A stretch of DNA of 64,000 nucleotides. Origin: SLDF01 sp964537925 (GTDB taxonomy: Bacteria; Bacteroidota; Bacteroidia; Chitinophagales; Saprospiraceae). The first letter of the stretch is position 1. Every line of letters starts with the position of its first letter. The notes beneath the pieces were generated by a model that made no database searches, had not been told where the DNA came from, and saw nothing but the letters and a program-made list of their open reading frames with translations. The translations under genes were made by a program, and so were the position numbers. Shown piece by piece: positions 18,891 through 27,527 of the stretch. Location: the NCBI GenBank assembly GCA_964537925.1, contig CAZICV010000006.1:124001-188000 (forward strand), in the 5' to 3' direction.

Positions 18891-20326
18891 AGCGTTGATA
18901 TGCTTTTATATAGTTGAATATATGTATCGGTTGATTTCTCCCAGGAATAATCCAGTTGCATGATACGCTTGCGCAAGCCCCTCAGGCTCGGCTCGTGAAA
19001 ATAAAGGTTGGTGGCCCGTACCAGTGCGTCCAATGCATCGTCCACACTGAACTGCATAAACCTGAAACCGGCACCTCCCGGGTCGCCTGCGTCAGGTACC
19101 GTATCCCATAGCCCGCCTACGGCGCGGACGATCGGCACTGTACCATAACGGAATGCATAAAGCTGGTTGAGCCCGCAAGGCTCCACCCGCGAAGGCATGA
19201 GCAGGAAGTCACTGGCAGCGTACAACTGGTGGGCAAGTGCCTCGTTGTACTCTATCGACGCATCGAAAAAACTGAACAGCTCGTGGCGCATCTTCAGGAA
19301 TGCGTCCTTCAGGTAAGGATTGCCTGAGCCCAGTACAAAAAACGAAGCTTTGCGGCCTGTCTCGAAATACCTGTAGATCAGGTCAGGCAACAGGTCGGCT
19401 CCCTTCTCGTTGACCAGCCTGCCGATGAATGTGAACAGGGGCAGATCCATCCGGATATGGTAACGCCTCGCCAGGTCGATCTTGTTCTGCTTTTTGTAGT
19501 CACCGATCTTGTCCCCTAGCGGATAAGTGATCATCGGATCAGTCGCCGGGTCCCATACCTGGGTATCGATCCCGTTGAGTATACCGCTCGCCTTACCTGC
19601 TTCCTGGCGGATCAGCCCTTCCAGGCCATTGGCCGACTGCATCAGTTCGTTCAGGTAATTGGGCGACACGGTAGTCAGCCGCCAGCAGCACTTGATGCCT
19701 GTCGCCAGCGGGTTGATCGTATCCGCCCAATCGAGTAGCCCCCTGGCCTCCGCATAGAAATAGGGCAACAAATGCATATTGCGCCAGCTGAACGCCCCAT
19801 GATACTGCCCGTTATGGATCGTAAACACGGTAGGAAGCGACCTGAGCCGCTCAAACTCGGGACAGTATCGCGTAAAGAACGGTATCAGCCCTGTATGGTG
19901 ATCATGGCAATGGAGTACAGAAGGCAGTTCGAGCCAGCTACTGACCCACTGAAGCACTGCCTGCTGAAAGACGAGGTAGCGTTCCACTTCATCACTGTAA
20001 GGATAGCCGGTGACTGCATCAGCATAGATCCCGTTCCGGTCAAACAAACCCGGCACATCCACCACATAAAGCGCATACCCCAGGTCCGTATACATGATCT
20101 CCCCGATACGATAAGGCACGTACACATCATGAAGACGTACCATTCCCTGGTGCACTTCTTCGATATGCTTGTCCTGCATCCACTTGACGCCATACCTGGG
20201 TATGACAACCGCCGTCCTTACGCCCGCCTGGCACAGGTACTTGGGGAGCGCGCCTACTACATCGCCCAGTCCGCCTGCTTTGGCGGCCGGATAGCATTCT
20301 GCTGCTACGTGCAATACTTTTATCAA
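18887..20326 (-). CDS. glgA: Glycogen synthase (ADP-glucose dependent)
   Basis: GlgA is a GT5-family glucosyltransferase that elongates alpha-1,4-glucan from ADP-glucose. The product of 479 residues starts IKVLHVAAECYPAAKAGGLG, with the KxGGL-type ADP-binding motif, then FTIHNGQYHGAFSW, FTFIGRLVNEKGADLL, and MPSRVEPCGLNQLYA, the retaining-GT glutamate motif. No ATG is near; TTG 20326 gives the family N-terminus, while the open frame runs 50 codons further back into the upstream divergent region. The C-terminal codon overlaps glgC. The short lysine-rich upstream extension (to 20476) does not look like part of the enzyme. Confidence 0.93.
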   Translation of the reverse strand: MIKVLHVAAECYPAAKAGGLGDVVGALPKYLCQAGVRTAVVIPRYGVKWMQDKHIEEVHQGMVRLHDVYVPYRIGEIMYTDLGYALYVVDVPGLFDRNGIYADAVTGYPYSDEVERYLVFQQAVLQWVSSWLELPSVLHCHDHHTGLIPFFTRYCPEFERLRSLPTVFTIHNGQYHGAFSWRNMHLLPYFYAEARGLLDWADTINPLATGIKCCWRLTTVSPNYLNELMQSANGLEGLIRQEAGKASGILNGIDTQVWDPATDPMITYPLGDKIGDYKKQNKIDLARRYHIRMDLPLFTFIGRLVNEKGADLLPDLIYRYFETGRKASFFVLGSGNPYLKDAFLKMRHELFSFFDASIEYNEALAHQLYAASDFLLMPSRVEPCGLNQLYAFRYGTVPIVRAVGGLWDTVPDAGDPGGAGFRFMQFSVDDALDALVRATNLYFHEPSLRGLRKRIMQLDYSWEKSTDTYIQLYKSISTL

Positions 20327-20490
20327 CGTTTTGCTTTTTTCAGGTTCCTTTGCGAGGTGCTTAAAATACGCCAAAGAATCCAGCCCGTACTGTTGGCTGC
20401 CAGTTTTTTTCACCGGATGGATTTCGAACCGTGCGAAACCTTCTAAATTGCAGCCTGTTACTGTATCTGCAAGCAATATACCATCATATC

Positions 20491-21810
20491 ATGCTGAGAG
20501 TCCTCGCGCTCCTGATCACTGTTTCCTGGCTTCAGGGATGCATAGTCATAGACAACCCTTACAGCAAACTGCCGCCCGGCAAATGGCGCGGCGTACTGAA
20601 GCTGGACAAGATTGTATCCGGCAGCGAACCTGCCAACGAAGAGGATATACTGGCCAGGCGGCTTAGCTTCGAGCCGATCACACAAGGTGAGCTCCCGTTC
20701 CAGTTTGAAGTAGTCTATACGGACTCAAACCACTTCCAATTGCTGTTCTTCAACGGCTCCGACACGATCATGACGGATGATATCTCCTATGGCCTGGACA
20801 GGCGGATCGCCAAGGATACGTTCACTATACACTTCCCTTATTACAATACAGCGCTCAAGGGCGTCTACGAAGAAAATGTCATAGAGGGAGAATGGATCGT
20901 GGGTGACAAGGAAGACTACAGCATACCTTTCGTCGCCTACTACGGCAAGGACTACCGGTTTACCGATATGAAGAAAACACCGGCTGACGACCTGTCGGGC
21001 CAGTGGAAAGTGATCATGACGCAGGAGAGCGGGCAGGCAGACACATTGCTGGGCGAGTTTTCGCAACAGGGCAACAGCGCTACCGGCACGCTGATCGCGG
21101 AGACGGGCGACTATCGATTCCTGGACGGCACTGTCCAGGGAGACAAGTTATACCTGTCTGCCTTCGACGGCGCGACCGCCTACCTGCTGGAAGCGCGGGT
21201 GGACGGCGACGGCACGCTAAAGGGTATATTCCGATCCGGCAAGCATTTCCGCTCTACATGGGAAGCTGTTCGTCTGGGGGATACCGCCTTACTCAGGGAC
21301 GCTTATTCGATCACTTCACCTCAGCGGGAGGATTTCCCCTTTCTGTTCACCGGCCCGGATGGCAAATCCCTCAGCCACCAGGACCCTGCTCTTCAAGGCA
21401 AAGTGAGGCTCATCCAGATCTTCGGCACCTGGTGTCACAACTGCTATGACGAAACGAAGTGGCTCAAGACCCTGTACAGCAAGTATCATTCCCGGGGACT
21501 GGAAGTAGTCGGCATTGCCTTCGAGCGCTCCCGCGACACTATATCAGCCATGGATCGCCTGGGGAGCTATCGCGAAAAACTGGAGATACCCTACCCGCTG
21601 CTCCTCGGCGGGCTCACGACGGACAAGCGGGAAGTAGCTGCCAGGTTGCCCGGCCTGGAAAGCTTTCACGCATACCCGACCCTAGTACTCATCGATCGCC
21701 AGGGCAAGGTGATCGGAATACATACAGGATTCACCGGACCTGCTACCTCCATGTACAAGTCTTTCACGGAAGAATTCGACCAAAAGCTCCAAACACTGCT
21801 TGCCCAATGA
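20491..21810 (+). CDS. Lipoprotein with C-terminal TlpA-like thioredoxin domain
   Basis: The 439-residue protein has a lipoprotein signal with lipobox LQGC (Cys17). Residues about 60-260 are a beta-rich region with repeated W-x-GxW-like units (GEWIVGDKEDYSIPFV, SGQWKVIM), unknown to me. Residues about 275-435 form a thioredoxin fold of the TlpA/ResA type with a redox motif CHNC (Cys315, Cys318) in IFGTWCHNCYDE and a cis-proline segment AYPTLVLID. It probably acts in the periplasm as a disulfide reductase or carrier. The TGA stop overlaps the next gene's ATG in ATGA. ATG 20491 is taken over an upstream start because the signal peptide begins there. Confidence 0.85.
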   Translation: MLRVLALLITVSWLQGCIVIDNPYSKLPPGKWRGVLKLDKIVSGSEPANEEDILARRLSFEPITQGELPFQFEVVYTDSNHFQLLFFNGSDTIMTDDISYGLDRRIAKDTFTIHFPYYNTALKGVYEENVIEGEWIVGDKEDYSIPFVAYYGKDYRFTDMKKTPADDLSGQWKVIMTQESGQADTLLGEFSQQGNSATGTLIAETGDYRFLDGTVQGDKLYLSAFDGATAYLLEARVDGDGTLKGIFRSGKHFRSTWEAVRLGDTALLRDAYSITSPQREDFPFLFTGPDGKSLSHQDPALQGKVRLIQIFGTWCHNCYDETKWLKTLYSKYHSRGLEVVGIAFERSRDTISAMDRLGSYREKLEIPYPLLLGGLTTDKREVAARLPGLESFHAYPTLVLIDRQGKVIGIHTGFTGPATSMYKSFTEEFDQKLQTLLAQ

Positions 21811-22571
21811 ACAGAATAGCGCTGATCACCGGCTGTACCTCCGGGATAGGACTCGCCACGGCCCGCCTGTTTTCAGGGGCAGGATATGACCTCATCCTTG
21901 CAGCCAGGAGGGTCGACCGGCTCAATGCACTCCGGGAAGAACTTGCGGCAGCAGGCGGAGGTCGTACGATCTCTATACAGATGGATGTACGCATAGCCGG
22001 AGAGGTGAATGACCGGCTTCATTCTCTGCCGGAAGATTGGCGACAGATCGACTTGCTGGTCAATAATGCAGGATTGGCTAAAGGGCTGGCGCCTGTACAT
22101 GAAGGCAGCCTGGAGCATTGGGAACAGATGATCGATACCAATGTAAAAGGCCTGCTCTACGTATCCAGGATCGTAAGCGGGTGGATGGTGTCGCGCGGCA
22201 GCGGTCATATCATTAACATCTGTTCCACCGCCGGCAAAGAAGTCTACCCGAACGGAGCCGTCTACTGCGCGAGTAAACATGCCGTGGACGCACTCACCAA
22301 AGGTATGCGGATGGACCTCTACAGGTACGGCATACGTGTAAGCCAGCTCTGCCCCGGGCATGTCGAAGAGACAGAGTTTGCACTGAACCGCTTTGACGGA
22401 GATGCCGAACGCGCGAGGATATATGAGGATTTTCAGCCCCTGAAGGCAGCTGATGTAGCTGAGACAATCCTGTTTGTAGCGTCAAGACCCGCTCACGTAG
22501 CGATACAGGATATCGTACTCACCGGGACACAACAGGCATCCGGCATGCTGATCGACCGGAGTGGACGCTGA
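21807..22571 (+). CDS. Short-chain dehydrogenase/reductase
   Basis: This 254-residue NAD(P)-dependent oxidoreductase has the Rossmann motif ITGCTSGIGLA (residues 7-17), NNAG, and the catalytic Ser in NICSTAGKEVYPNGAVYCASKHA with the YxxxK pair. The AARRVDRL after strand two has arginines that favour NADP. It resembles the YdfG / serine-3-dehydrogenase-like branch, which acts on 3-hydroxy acids; the substrate is not fixed. The ATG at 21807 overlaps the preceding lipoprotein stop, suggesting coupled expression with a periplasmic thiol protein, an unusual partner. Confidence 0.88.
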   Translation: MNRIALITGCTSGIGLATARLFSGAGYDLILAARRVDRLNALREELAAAGGGRTISIQMDVRIAGEVNDRLHSLPEDWRQIDLLVNNAGLAKGLAPVHEGSLEHWEQMIDTNVKGLLYVSRIVSGWMVSRGSGHIINICSTAGKEVYPNGAVYCASKHAVDALTKGMRMDLYRYGIRVSQLCPGHVEETEFALNRFDGDAERARIYEDFQPLKAADVAETILFVASRPAHVAIQDIVLTGTQQASGMLIDRSGR

Positions 22572-22607
22572 CAGGGTCAGACACTCCTTCCCCTCCGGTT
22601 CTGTGGT

Positions 22608-23126
22608 TCAGGCGTTGGTAAACAGCGACTTGATCTCCAGTGCATCACGCGGCTCCATACGTCCGCTCAGCAACAGCCTCAGCTCTCTCCTGCGTATGGC
22701 GCTCTCATAGAGCTTCTGCTCCTCGCTGGTCAGTGGTAGTACCGGAGGTACCGGTATAGGCTTCTGCGTTTCCTTGTCGATCGCTACAAAAGTAAAGTAG
22801 GCATGATTGCAGCGCTGGTTGTTGCCGCCTTTGATATCTGCCTTGAATACTTCGACATATACTTCTACCGAAGTATTAAAAGATCTTGTAACTGAGGCTT
22901 TTAGGGTAACGATATCGCCATTGCTGATCGGCTTCTGAAAAGAAACATGATCTACGGAAGCCGTCACTACATATGCTTCGCAGTGCTTGCCGGCACAAAT
23001 GCTCGCCACAATATCCATCCACCGCATCAGGTTGCCTCCCATCAGGTTGCCCAGGGGATTGGTATCATTGGGCATGACCATTTCGGTCATGGTTGTTTTC
23101 GACTCAGCTATTCTCTTCTCTTTCAT
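22608..23126 (-). CDS. Hotdog-fold acyl-CoA thioesterase
   Basis: The 172-residue product belongs to the YciA/BFIT-type acyl-CoA thioesterases: SKTTMTEMVMPNDTNPLGNLMGGNL holds the conserved Asn/Gly and MRWMDIVASICA the catalytic aspartate, followed by VDHVSFQKPISNGDIVTL, and a hotdog beta-sheet. It hydrolyses acyl-CoAs in the cytosol; the chain length preference is not evident. A GTG three codons upstream is possible but the ATG at 23126 matches the family. A -7 element and a perfect 19-bp palindrome are immediately upstream, hinting at repression by a dimeric regulator. Confidence 0.9.
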   Translation of the reverse strand: MKEKRIAESKTTMTEMVMPNDTNPLGNLMGGNLMRWMDIVASICAGKHCEAYVVTASVDHVSFQKPISNGDIVTLKASVTRSFNTSVEVYVEVFKADIKGGNNQRCNHAYFTFVAIDKETQKPIPVPPVLPLTSEEQKLYESAIRRRELRLLLSGRMEPRDALEIKSLFTNA

Positions 23127-23149
23127 AGTCCGCACCGGGTTTTAGCATA

Positions 23150-23157
23150 CAAAACTA
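23150..23157 (-). promoter_or_regulatory. -7 promoter element of the thioesterase gene
   Basis: Minus strand TAGTTTTG matches TAnnTTTG, with TTG of a -33 element 18 bp further upstream (minus strand TTG at 23178-23176). It lies 23 bp before the ATG at 23126. Confidence 0.68.
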
Positions 23158-23175
23158 ACCAAATAATATTTGGTT
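23157..23175. repeat. Perfect 19-bp palindrome in the -33/-7 spacer (operator candidate)
   Basis: AACCAAATA - A - TATTTGGTT reads the same on both strands apart from the central base. It fills the spacer between the -33 and -7 elements of the thioesterase promoter and touches the stop codon of the upstream gene at 23175. A site like this suits a homodimeric repressor such as a TetR- or MarR-family protein. Confidence 0.7.
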
Positions 23176-23585
23176 CAACGAATCATTACTCCCGGGCGAT
23201 CGAGAAAAGGTATCCTGGTAAAAAATTGCTTGTCCATACTGCCGGACACGAATACAAAACGCTTGTCGTACATGTACTCGCCTTCCACAGTAAAGCTGAT
23301 CCAGTACTCATGCGTAATGTCCGAGAGCGCCACCTGGACAGGCTCGATCATGGCGGCATAGAGGGGGCCTATCTCCTCGTAGAAGTAGCGGAAAGTAGCC
23401 GTCTCAACCCGCTCTCCCGACCGCATTCCGTACCCACGGCTGTTGACAAGTACATTGTGGATGGAAGTCTCTTTGAGATTGATAAGATATACATCCCAGA
23501 GATCTTCGGTAAACGGATCATCTGTGCGGGGCACAATGCATACAGCTATGTCCTCGACCTTGTGAACAGGAATATCTTTCTTCAT
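23175..23585 (-). CDS. Conserved Bacteroidota protein next to lipB, function unknown
   Basis: The 136-residue product begins MKKDIPVHKVEDIAVCIVP and contains a beta-strand-rich body (WDVYLINLKETSIHNVLVNS, EYWISFTVEGEYMYDKRFVF) without catalytic residues I recognise. Similar short proteins in this phylum have at times been labelled by mistake as a tRNA synthetase subunit; nothing here supports that. It has no signal peptide or membrane segment. Its ATG overlaps the lipB stop in ATGA, so it is translationally coupled to lipB. Function unknown. Confidence 0.8.
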   Translation of the reverse strand: MKKDIPVHKVEDIAVCIVPRTDDPFTEDLWDVYLINLKETSIHNVLVNSRGYGMRSGERVETATFRYFYEEIGPLYAAMIEPVQVALSDITHEYWISFTVEGEYMYDKRFVFVSGSMDKQFFTRIPFLDRPGVMIR

Positions 23586-24328
23586 AAAAACTGGCTGATG
23601 GGTGAATGTATGACGGGGACCTCGAATACCCGGCTGAAATGCGCCGTGACCTCGGCTGAGATCGTGCTCATGTCAAAACGCCGGCCCGTGACCGACTGAA
23701 GGCTGCATACACTGTGGTCCGGTTCAGCTATACCACAGGGTATGATGTTGCCGAAATGCCCCAGATCGGGCTGAACATTGTAGGCAAATCCGTGCATACT
23801 CACCCACCGGCTGAGATGAACACCTATCGCCGCTATCTTACGATGGTGCGGAGGTTGATCATGCAATGTCCAGACACCGGTATGAGGAGGCTCCCTCTTC
23901 CCCTCTACACCATAGTCTGCAAGGTGATCGATCATGACTTGTTCGATGTTGCGTATGTACCTGTGCACATCCGTAAAGAAGTGCTCGAGATCGAGTATGG
24001 GGTATCCTACAAGTTGGCCGGGGCCATGATACGTGATATCCCCGCCGCGGTTGATCTTGTAAAACTCAAATCCCTCCCCGGCCAGGTCCTCCTCTCCCCT
24101 GAGCAAGTGGGCCATATGCCCGCTCTTGCCCAGTGTATACACGGGCGGATGCTCGCAGAGCAGCAGGAAATGAGCGCCCGTATCGATCCTGTCAAGCAGA
24201 TCGTGACCGGATCCGCGTTTTCTCGCTACCAGCGCGCTATGCAATCTCGTCTGCAGATCCCAGGCTGTACTGTAAGGTATATTGCCGAGGTCAAGTACCA
24301 CCAGATGTCTTTCTTCTCCGGAGAGCAT
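23582..24328 (-). CDS. lipB: Lipoyl(octanoyl) transferase
   Basis: LipB moves octanoyl groups from acyl carrier protein onto lipoyl domains, the first step in lipoate cofactor synthesis (needed by pyruvate dehydrogenase; pdhB is in this window). The 248-residue product has EHPPVYTLGKSG, RGGDITYHGPGQLVGYPIL (the family signature), and RKIAAIGVHLSRWVSMHGFA with the catalytic lysine, then NIIPCGI with the nucleophilic cysteine. ATG 24328 is used; the frame extends to a TTG at 24349 but the family starts near MLSGEERHLVVLDLG. No clear promoter element was found. Confidence 0.95.
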   Translation of the reverse strand: MLSGEERHLVVLDLGNIPYSTAWDLQTRLHSALVARKRGSGHDLLDRIDTGAHFLLLCEHPPVYTLGKSGHMAHLLRGEEDLAGEGFEFYKINRGGDITYHGPGQLVGYPILDLEHFFTDVHRYIRNIEQVMIDHLADYGVEGKREPPHTGVWTLHDQPPHHRKIAAIGVHLSRWVSMHGFAYNVQPDLGHFGNIIPCGIAEPDHSVCSLQSVTGRRFDMSTISAEVTAHFSRVFEVPVIHSPISQFL

Positions 24329-24385
24329 ATCGGAATGATTGGATCGCAAGTTAGAGTTTAATGCAAAAAGCGAGGACCTTCCTGG

Positions 24386-24937
24386 TCAAAAACGGTCGAA
24401 GGCCTGTATCTGTTTTCTGAGTGTACGGAGGACGCCCTGATCCGCTATTTCTTCCAGGTCTTCGCTCATCAGCGTCTCTATCCCGGACATCGGCAGCTTG
24501 TCGGGGTACACGATCACCCCGAGGTGATTGAGCAAGCCAGTGAGCTGGTCCATGCCCCGCAGGTTACCGGCACGGCCATCTGACACACCGGTGAGCAACA
24601 CTTTCTTCCCCCTGAAGGTCTCCTGCGCCCGGTCGATGGACAATGCATCGATCCAGTACTTCAGTATACCGGGGAAGCTCCCGTTGTATTCCGGGACAAC
24701 CATATGCCAGCGCACTGCCGGCACCAGTACTTCGTCCCGCACCGACCGGATGACCCCAGGCATAAGACCGGCATCATAAACCTCCGGGCCGACCGGCAGT
24801 TTGCCGTTGAGATCCGTCAGCGAGTACAGGGGCAGGTTCCGGCCGGTGACCTCCTGCCACAACCTCTGGCAGTGGTGTGCCACACGGTGCGTAAAAGAGC
24901 CTGGCCGATTGGTGGCGGCTATGATCAGATCAGACAT
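24386..24937 (-). CDS. NADPH-dependent FMN reductase-like flavoprotein
   Basis: The 183-residue product has the flavodoxin-like fold of the FMN_red family: LIIAATNRPGSFTHRVAHH binds the FMN phosphate, VRWHMVVPEYNGSFPGILKYWIDAL the isoalloxazine ring (PEYNGS loop), and KKVLLTGVSDGRAGNL ends the core. Such proteins reduce FMN, quinones or azo dyes. ATG 24937 gives the compact family form; the frame reaches six codons further upstream. A -7 element lies at 24974-24981. Monocistronic. Confidence 0.87.
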   Translation of the reverse strand: MSDLIIAATNRPGSFTHRVAHHCQRLWQEVTGRNLPLYSLTDLNGKLPVGPEVYDAGLMPGVIRSVRDEVLVPAVRWHMVVPEYNGSFPGILKYWIDALSIDRAQETFRGKKVLLTGVSDGRAGNLRGMDQLTGLLNHLGVIVYPDKLPMSGIETLMSEDLEEIADQGVLRTLRKQIQAFDRF

Positions 24938-24973
24938 GATAAAGCGGAATAGCAAGTTTTCAACACTACCTCA

Positions 24974-24981
24974 CAAACATA
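24974..24981 (-). promoter_or_regulatory. -7 promoter element of the flavin reductase gene
   Basis: Minus strand TATGTTTG fits TAnnTTTG, 36 bp before the ATG at 24937. Confidence 0.6.
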
Positions 24982-25086
24982 AGCCGACCGCTTAAGTTCA
25001 GCAACAGCGCGGAGTCCGGCCTTGACGTCAAACCATTGATCCGGCATACGCTATCAATTGGCACAAACAGACAAGTCCTAATTCCG

Positions 25087-25094
25087 TACCTTTG
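25087..25094 (+). promoter_or_regulatory. -7 promoter element of the UPF0173 gene
   Basis: TACCTTTG matches TAnnTTTG, 34 bp upstream of the ATG at 25129; the same TACCTTTG stands before yidC. Confidence 0.68.
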
Positions 25095-25128
25095 TATTTC
25101 TTTTCGCTGAAATCTAAGTACTATTTCT

Positions 25129-25809
25129 ATGAAAATCAGGTATCTGGGCCATTCCTGTTTCCAGGTAGAGATGGGAGGGAAAACTATTTTGTTCGACCCT
25201 TTTATCAAACCCAACCACCTCGCTGCTGATATCGATATAGCCGGCATCAAAACGGACTTTATCCTGCTCTCACACGGGCATATGGATCATGTCGCGGATG
25301 CCGAAGAGATCGCCAGGAACAACGATGCGATGCTCGTATCCAATTTTGAGATCGTGAGCTGGTATGAGAACCGGGGTTTGCGCGGCTACCCGCTCAATAT
25401 CGGCGGGAGCTGTGAACTTGGCTTCGGTCGGGTCAGGTATGTGACGGCCGTTCACTCATCCGTACTACCCGACGGTACTTACGGCGGTAACCCCGGCGGC
25501 TTCGTGATAGAATCTCCAGAGGCTGTCCTATACTTTGCCGGCGATACGGCGCTGACGCTGGACATGCAGCTGATCCCCCGGATCTGTAAGCCCCTGGATA
25601 TAGCGATACTCCCTATAGGCGACAATTTTACAATGGGCGCCGACGATGCTGTACTGGCCAGTGACTTCATAGGATGCGACCGCATCATAGGATGCCACTA
25701 CGATACATTCGGATATATCAAGATCGACCAGGAAGCGGCCCGCAAAAAATTTGCGGATCGCAATAAAGAGCTCATTCTCCTGGAAGTGGGCGCTTCCATG
25801 GAATTATAA
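25129..25809 (+). CDS. Metallo-beta-lactamase-fold hydrolase, UPF0173
   Basis: The product of 226 residues starts MKIRYLGHSCFQVEMGGKTI, then SHGHMDHVADAEEIA with the HxHxDH zinc ligands, and AVHSS, AGDTALTL and GCHYDTFG with further metal ligands. This is the UPF0173 hydrolase family, cytosolic and of unknown substrate. It precedes the parAB genes by only 13 bp, so it is probably the first gene of that transcript; this linkage recurs in the phylum in my experience, though that cannot be checked here. Confidence 0.88.
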   Translation: MKIRYLGHSCFQVEMGGKTILFDPFIKPNHLAADIDIAGIKTDFILLSHGHMDHVADAEEIARNNDAMLVSNFEIVSWYENRGLRGYPLNIGGSCELGFGRVRYVTAVHSSVLPDGTYGGNPGGFVIESPEAVLYFAGDTALTLDMQLIPRICKPLDIAILPIGDNFTMGADDAVLASDFIGCDRIIGCHYDTFGYIKIDQEAARKKFADRNKELILLEVGASMEL

Positions 25810-25822
25810 CCCCTCTCCCCCA

Positions 25823-26620
25823 ATGGGAAAAGTAGTCGCTATAGCCAATCAGAAGGGCGGTGTAGGCAAAACAACCACCGCGATCAACCTGGCAGCCTGC
25901 CTGGCTGTCCTGGAAAAGAAAGTGCTGTTGATCGATGCGGACCCGCAGTCAAACGCTTCATCCGGTATCGGTTTTGACCCGGCATCGGGGCACCCGAGCA
26001 TCTATGACTGCATGATGAACGAGACAGACCCGCACTCGGCTATTGTCGTCACCGACACGCCCAACCTCGACCTGCTGCCATCGGATATCAACCTGGTCGG
26101 CGCCGAACTGGAGCTGGTGACCAGGATACGCAGAGAGTATGTGATGAAGGACTTCATAGACCGCATCAGGGACGACTACGACTATGTCTTCATCGATTGC
26201 CTGCCTTCGCTCGGTATCATTACGATCAACGCACTCACAGCAGCCGACTCCGTGCTGATACCTATCCAATGCGAAATATTCGCGCTGGAAGGATTCACCA
26301 AGCTCAAGAATACGATCGCACTGGTAAAAAAACAGCTCAATCCCGACCTGGAAGTAGAAGGCGTGCTCCTTTCCATGTATGATAAGCGGCTCAGGCTGGC
26401 CAACCTGGTCGTGGAAGAAGTCAACGAGATGGTGAAAGATCCGGTATTCGAAACGATCATACACCGCAATTCAAAGATATCGGAGGCCCCGAGTACCCAT
26501 CAGCCCGTGATACTCTATGATGCGGGTAGCAAAGGGACTATCAATTTCATGAACCTGGCAAAAGAATTCCTGGTCAGAAACCACGACCTGGCGACTCCTG
26601 TCATGAGCCAGAGAAGTTAA
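25823..26620 (+). CDS. parA: Chromosome partitioning ATPase ParA (Soj)
   Basis: This is a deviant Walker-A ATPase of chromosome segregation. The motif KGGVGKTTTAINLA begins at Lys11; LIDADPQSNASSGIG and IDCLPSLG follow as Walker A' and B regions. The 265-residue product is of normal length for the short, chromosomal ParA type (no N-terminal HTH). ATG 25823 follows the previous stop by 13 bp. It works with ParB, encoded directly downstream, on the origin-proximal parS sites; none of the parS consensus (TGTTTCACGTGAAACA) was noticed in this window. Confidence 0.95.
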   Translation: MGKVVAIANQKGGVGKTTTAINLAACLAVLEKKVLLIDADPQSNASSGIGFDPASGHPSIYDCMMNETDPHSAIVVTDTPNLDLLPSDINLVGAELELVTRIRREYVMKDFIDRIRDDYDYVFIDCLPSLGIITINALTAADSVLIPIQCEIFALEGFTKLKNTIALVKKQLNPDLEVEGVLLSMYDKRLRLANLVVEEVNEMVKDPVFETIIHRNSKISEAPSTHQPVILYDAGSKGTINFMNLAKEFLVRNHDLATPVMSQRS

Positions 26621-26627
26621 GGACACT

Positions 26628-27527
26628 ATGACAAAGAAACTACCTAAAAAAGAGCTGGGCAAGGGCATCAGGGCTTTGCTCAGCGGCCATATCGAAGCAG
26701 AGATGGAGCAGGATGCTCCCGAAGTGGTCCGCGAACTGAACAGCGGTATCATCAAGATCCCTGTCGCCAGTATCGAGATCAATCCCTTCCAGCCCAGGCA
26801 TGAGTTTGATCCGCAGTCCCTGGACGAACTGGCTGCTTCCATACGGACTTACGGCCTGATCCAGCCGATCACGGTCCGCAGGCTTGCCCCCGGCAGCTAC
26901 CAGCTCATTTCCGGTGAACGGCGCCTCCGCGCCTCCCGTATGGCAGGACTGGAAGAGATACCTGCCTACATACGGCTGGCCAATGACCAGGAACTCCTCG
27001 AAATGGCCCTGGTCGAGAATATACAACGTAAGGATCTCAACGCCGTAGAAGTAGCCATCAGCTACCAGCGCCTGATGGACGAATGCCAGCTCACTCATGA
27101 AGCACTGTCCGAAAGGATTGGTAAGGACCGCTCAACGGTGACCAACTATACCCGGCTGCTCAAGCTCCCCCCCGAGATACAGCAATCCATAAAGAAGGAG
27201 GAGATCAGTATGGGTCACGCGAGGGCGCTTGCAGGCATATCCGATATAGCCATTCAACTGAGTGTACACAAAAAAATACGGGAAGAAGGCCTGAGCGTGC
27301 GTGCCACGGAAGAGCTCATCCGCAAGTTTTCGCTTGGCCAGAGCAAACAGCCACCGGCCAGGGTATCCCAGGACAACCTGTTTGCTCCTGTAGAAAAACA
27401 ACTGTCCGGCTACCTGGACACAAAAGTCAGCATCCGCTCACAAGGCAAGGACAAGCCGGGCAGCATCGTCATCCATTTCAATGACACGGAAGACTTCAAC
27501 AGGATACTGGAACTGCTCGAAGAGTAA
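26628..27527 (+). CDS. parB: ParB/Spo0J family partition protein
   Basis: The DNA-binding CTPase partner of ParA. The 299-residue product contains NPFQPRHEFDPQSLDELA, the CTP-binding patch ISGERRLRASRMAGL, the GxxRxxA-like motif region, an HTH (LSERIGKDRSTVTNYTRLLKL) and a C-terminal dimerization part. Starts 7 bp after parA. Its 3' end overlaps the following DUF5683 gene by 47 bp. The parA-parB-DUF5683 order is well conserved in Bacteroidota. ParB would load at parS and organise the origin region. Confidence 0.95.
   Translation: MTKKLPKKELGKGIRALLSGHIEAEMEQDAPEVVRELNSGIIKIPVASIEINPFQPRHEFDPQSLDELAASIRTYGLIQPITVRRLAPGSYQLISGERRLRASRMAGLEEIPAYIRLANDQELLEMALVENIQRKDLNAVEVAISYQRLMDECQLTHEALSERIGKDRSTVTNYTRLLKLPPEIQQSIKKEEISMGHARALAGISDIAIQLSVHKKIREEGLSVRATEELIRKFSLGQSKQPPARVSQDNLFAPVEKQLSGYLDTKVSIRSQGKDKPGSIVIHFNDTEDFNRILELLEE

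Noticed and set aside
27481..27527. Frameshift fusion of parB and DUF5683 gene
   Set aside because: Both reading frames are complete with their own features; the 47-bp overlap is better explained by start choice.
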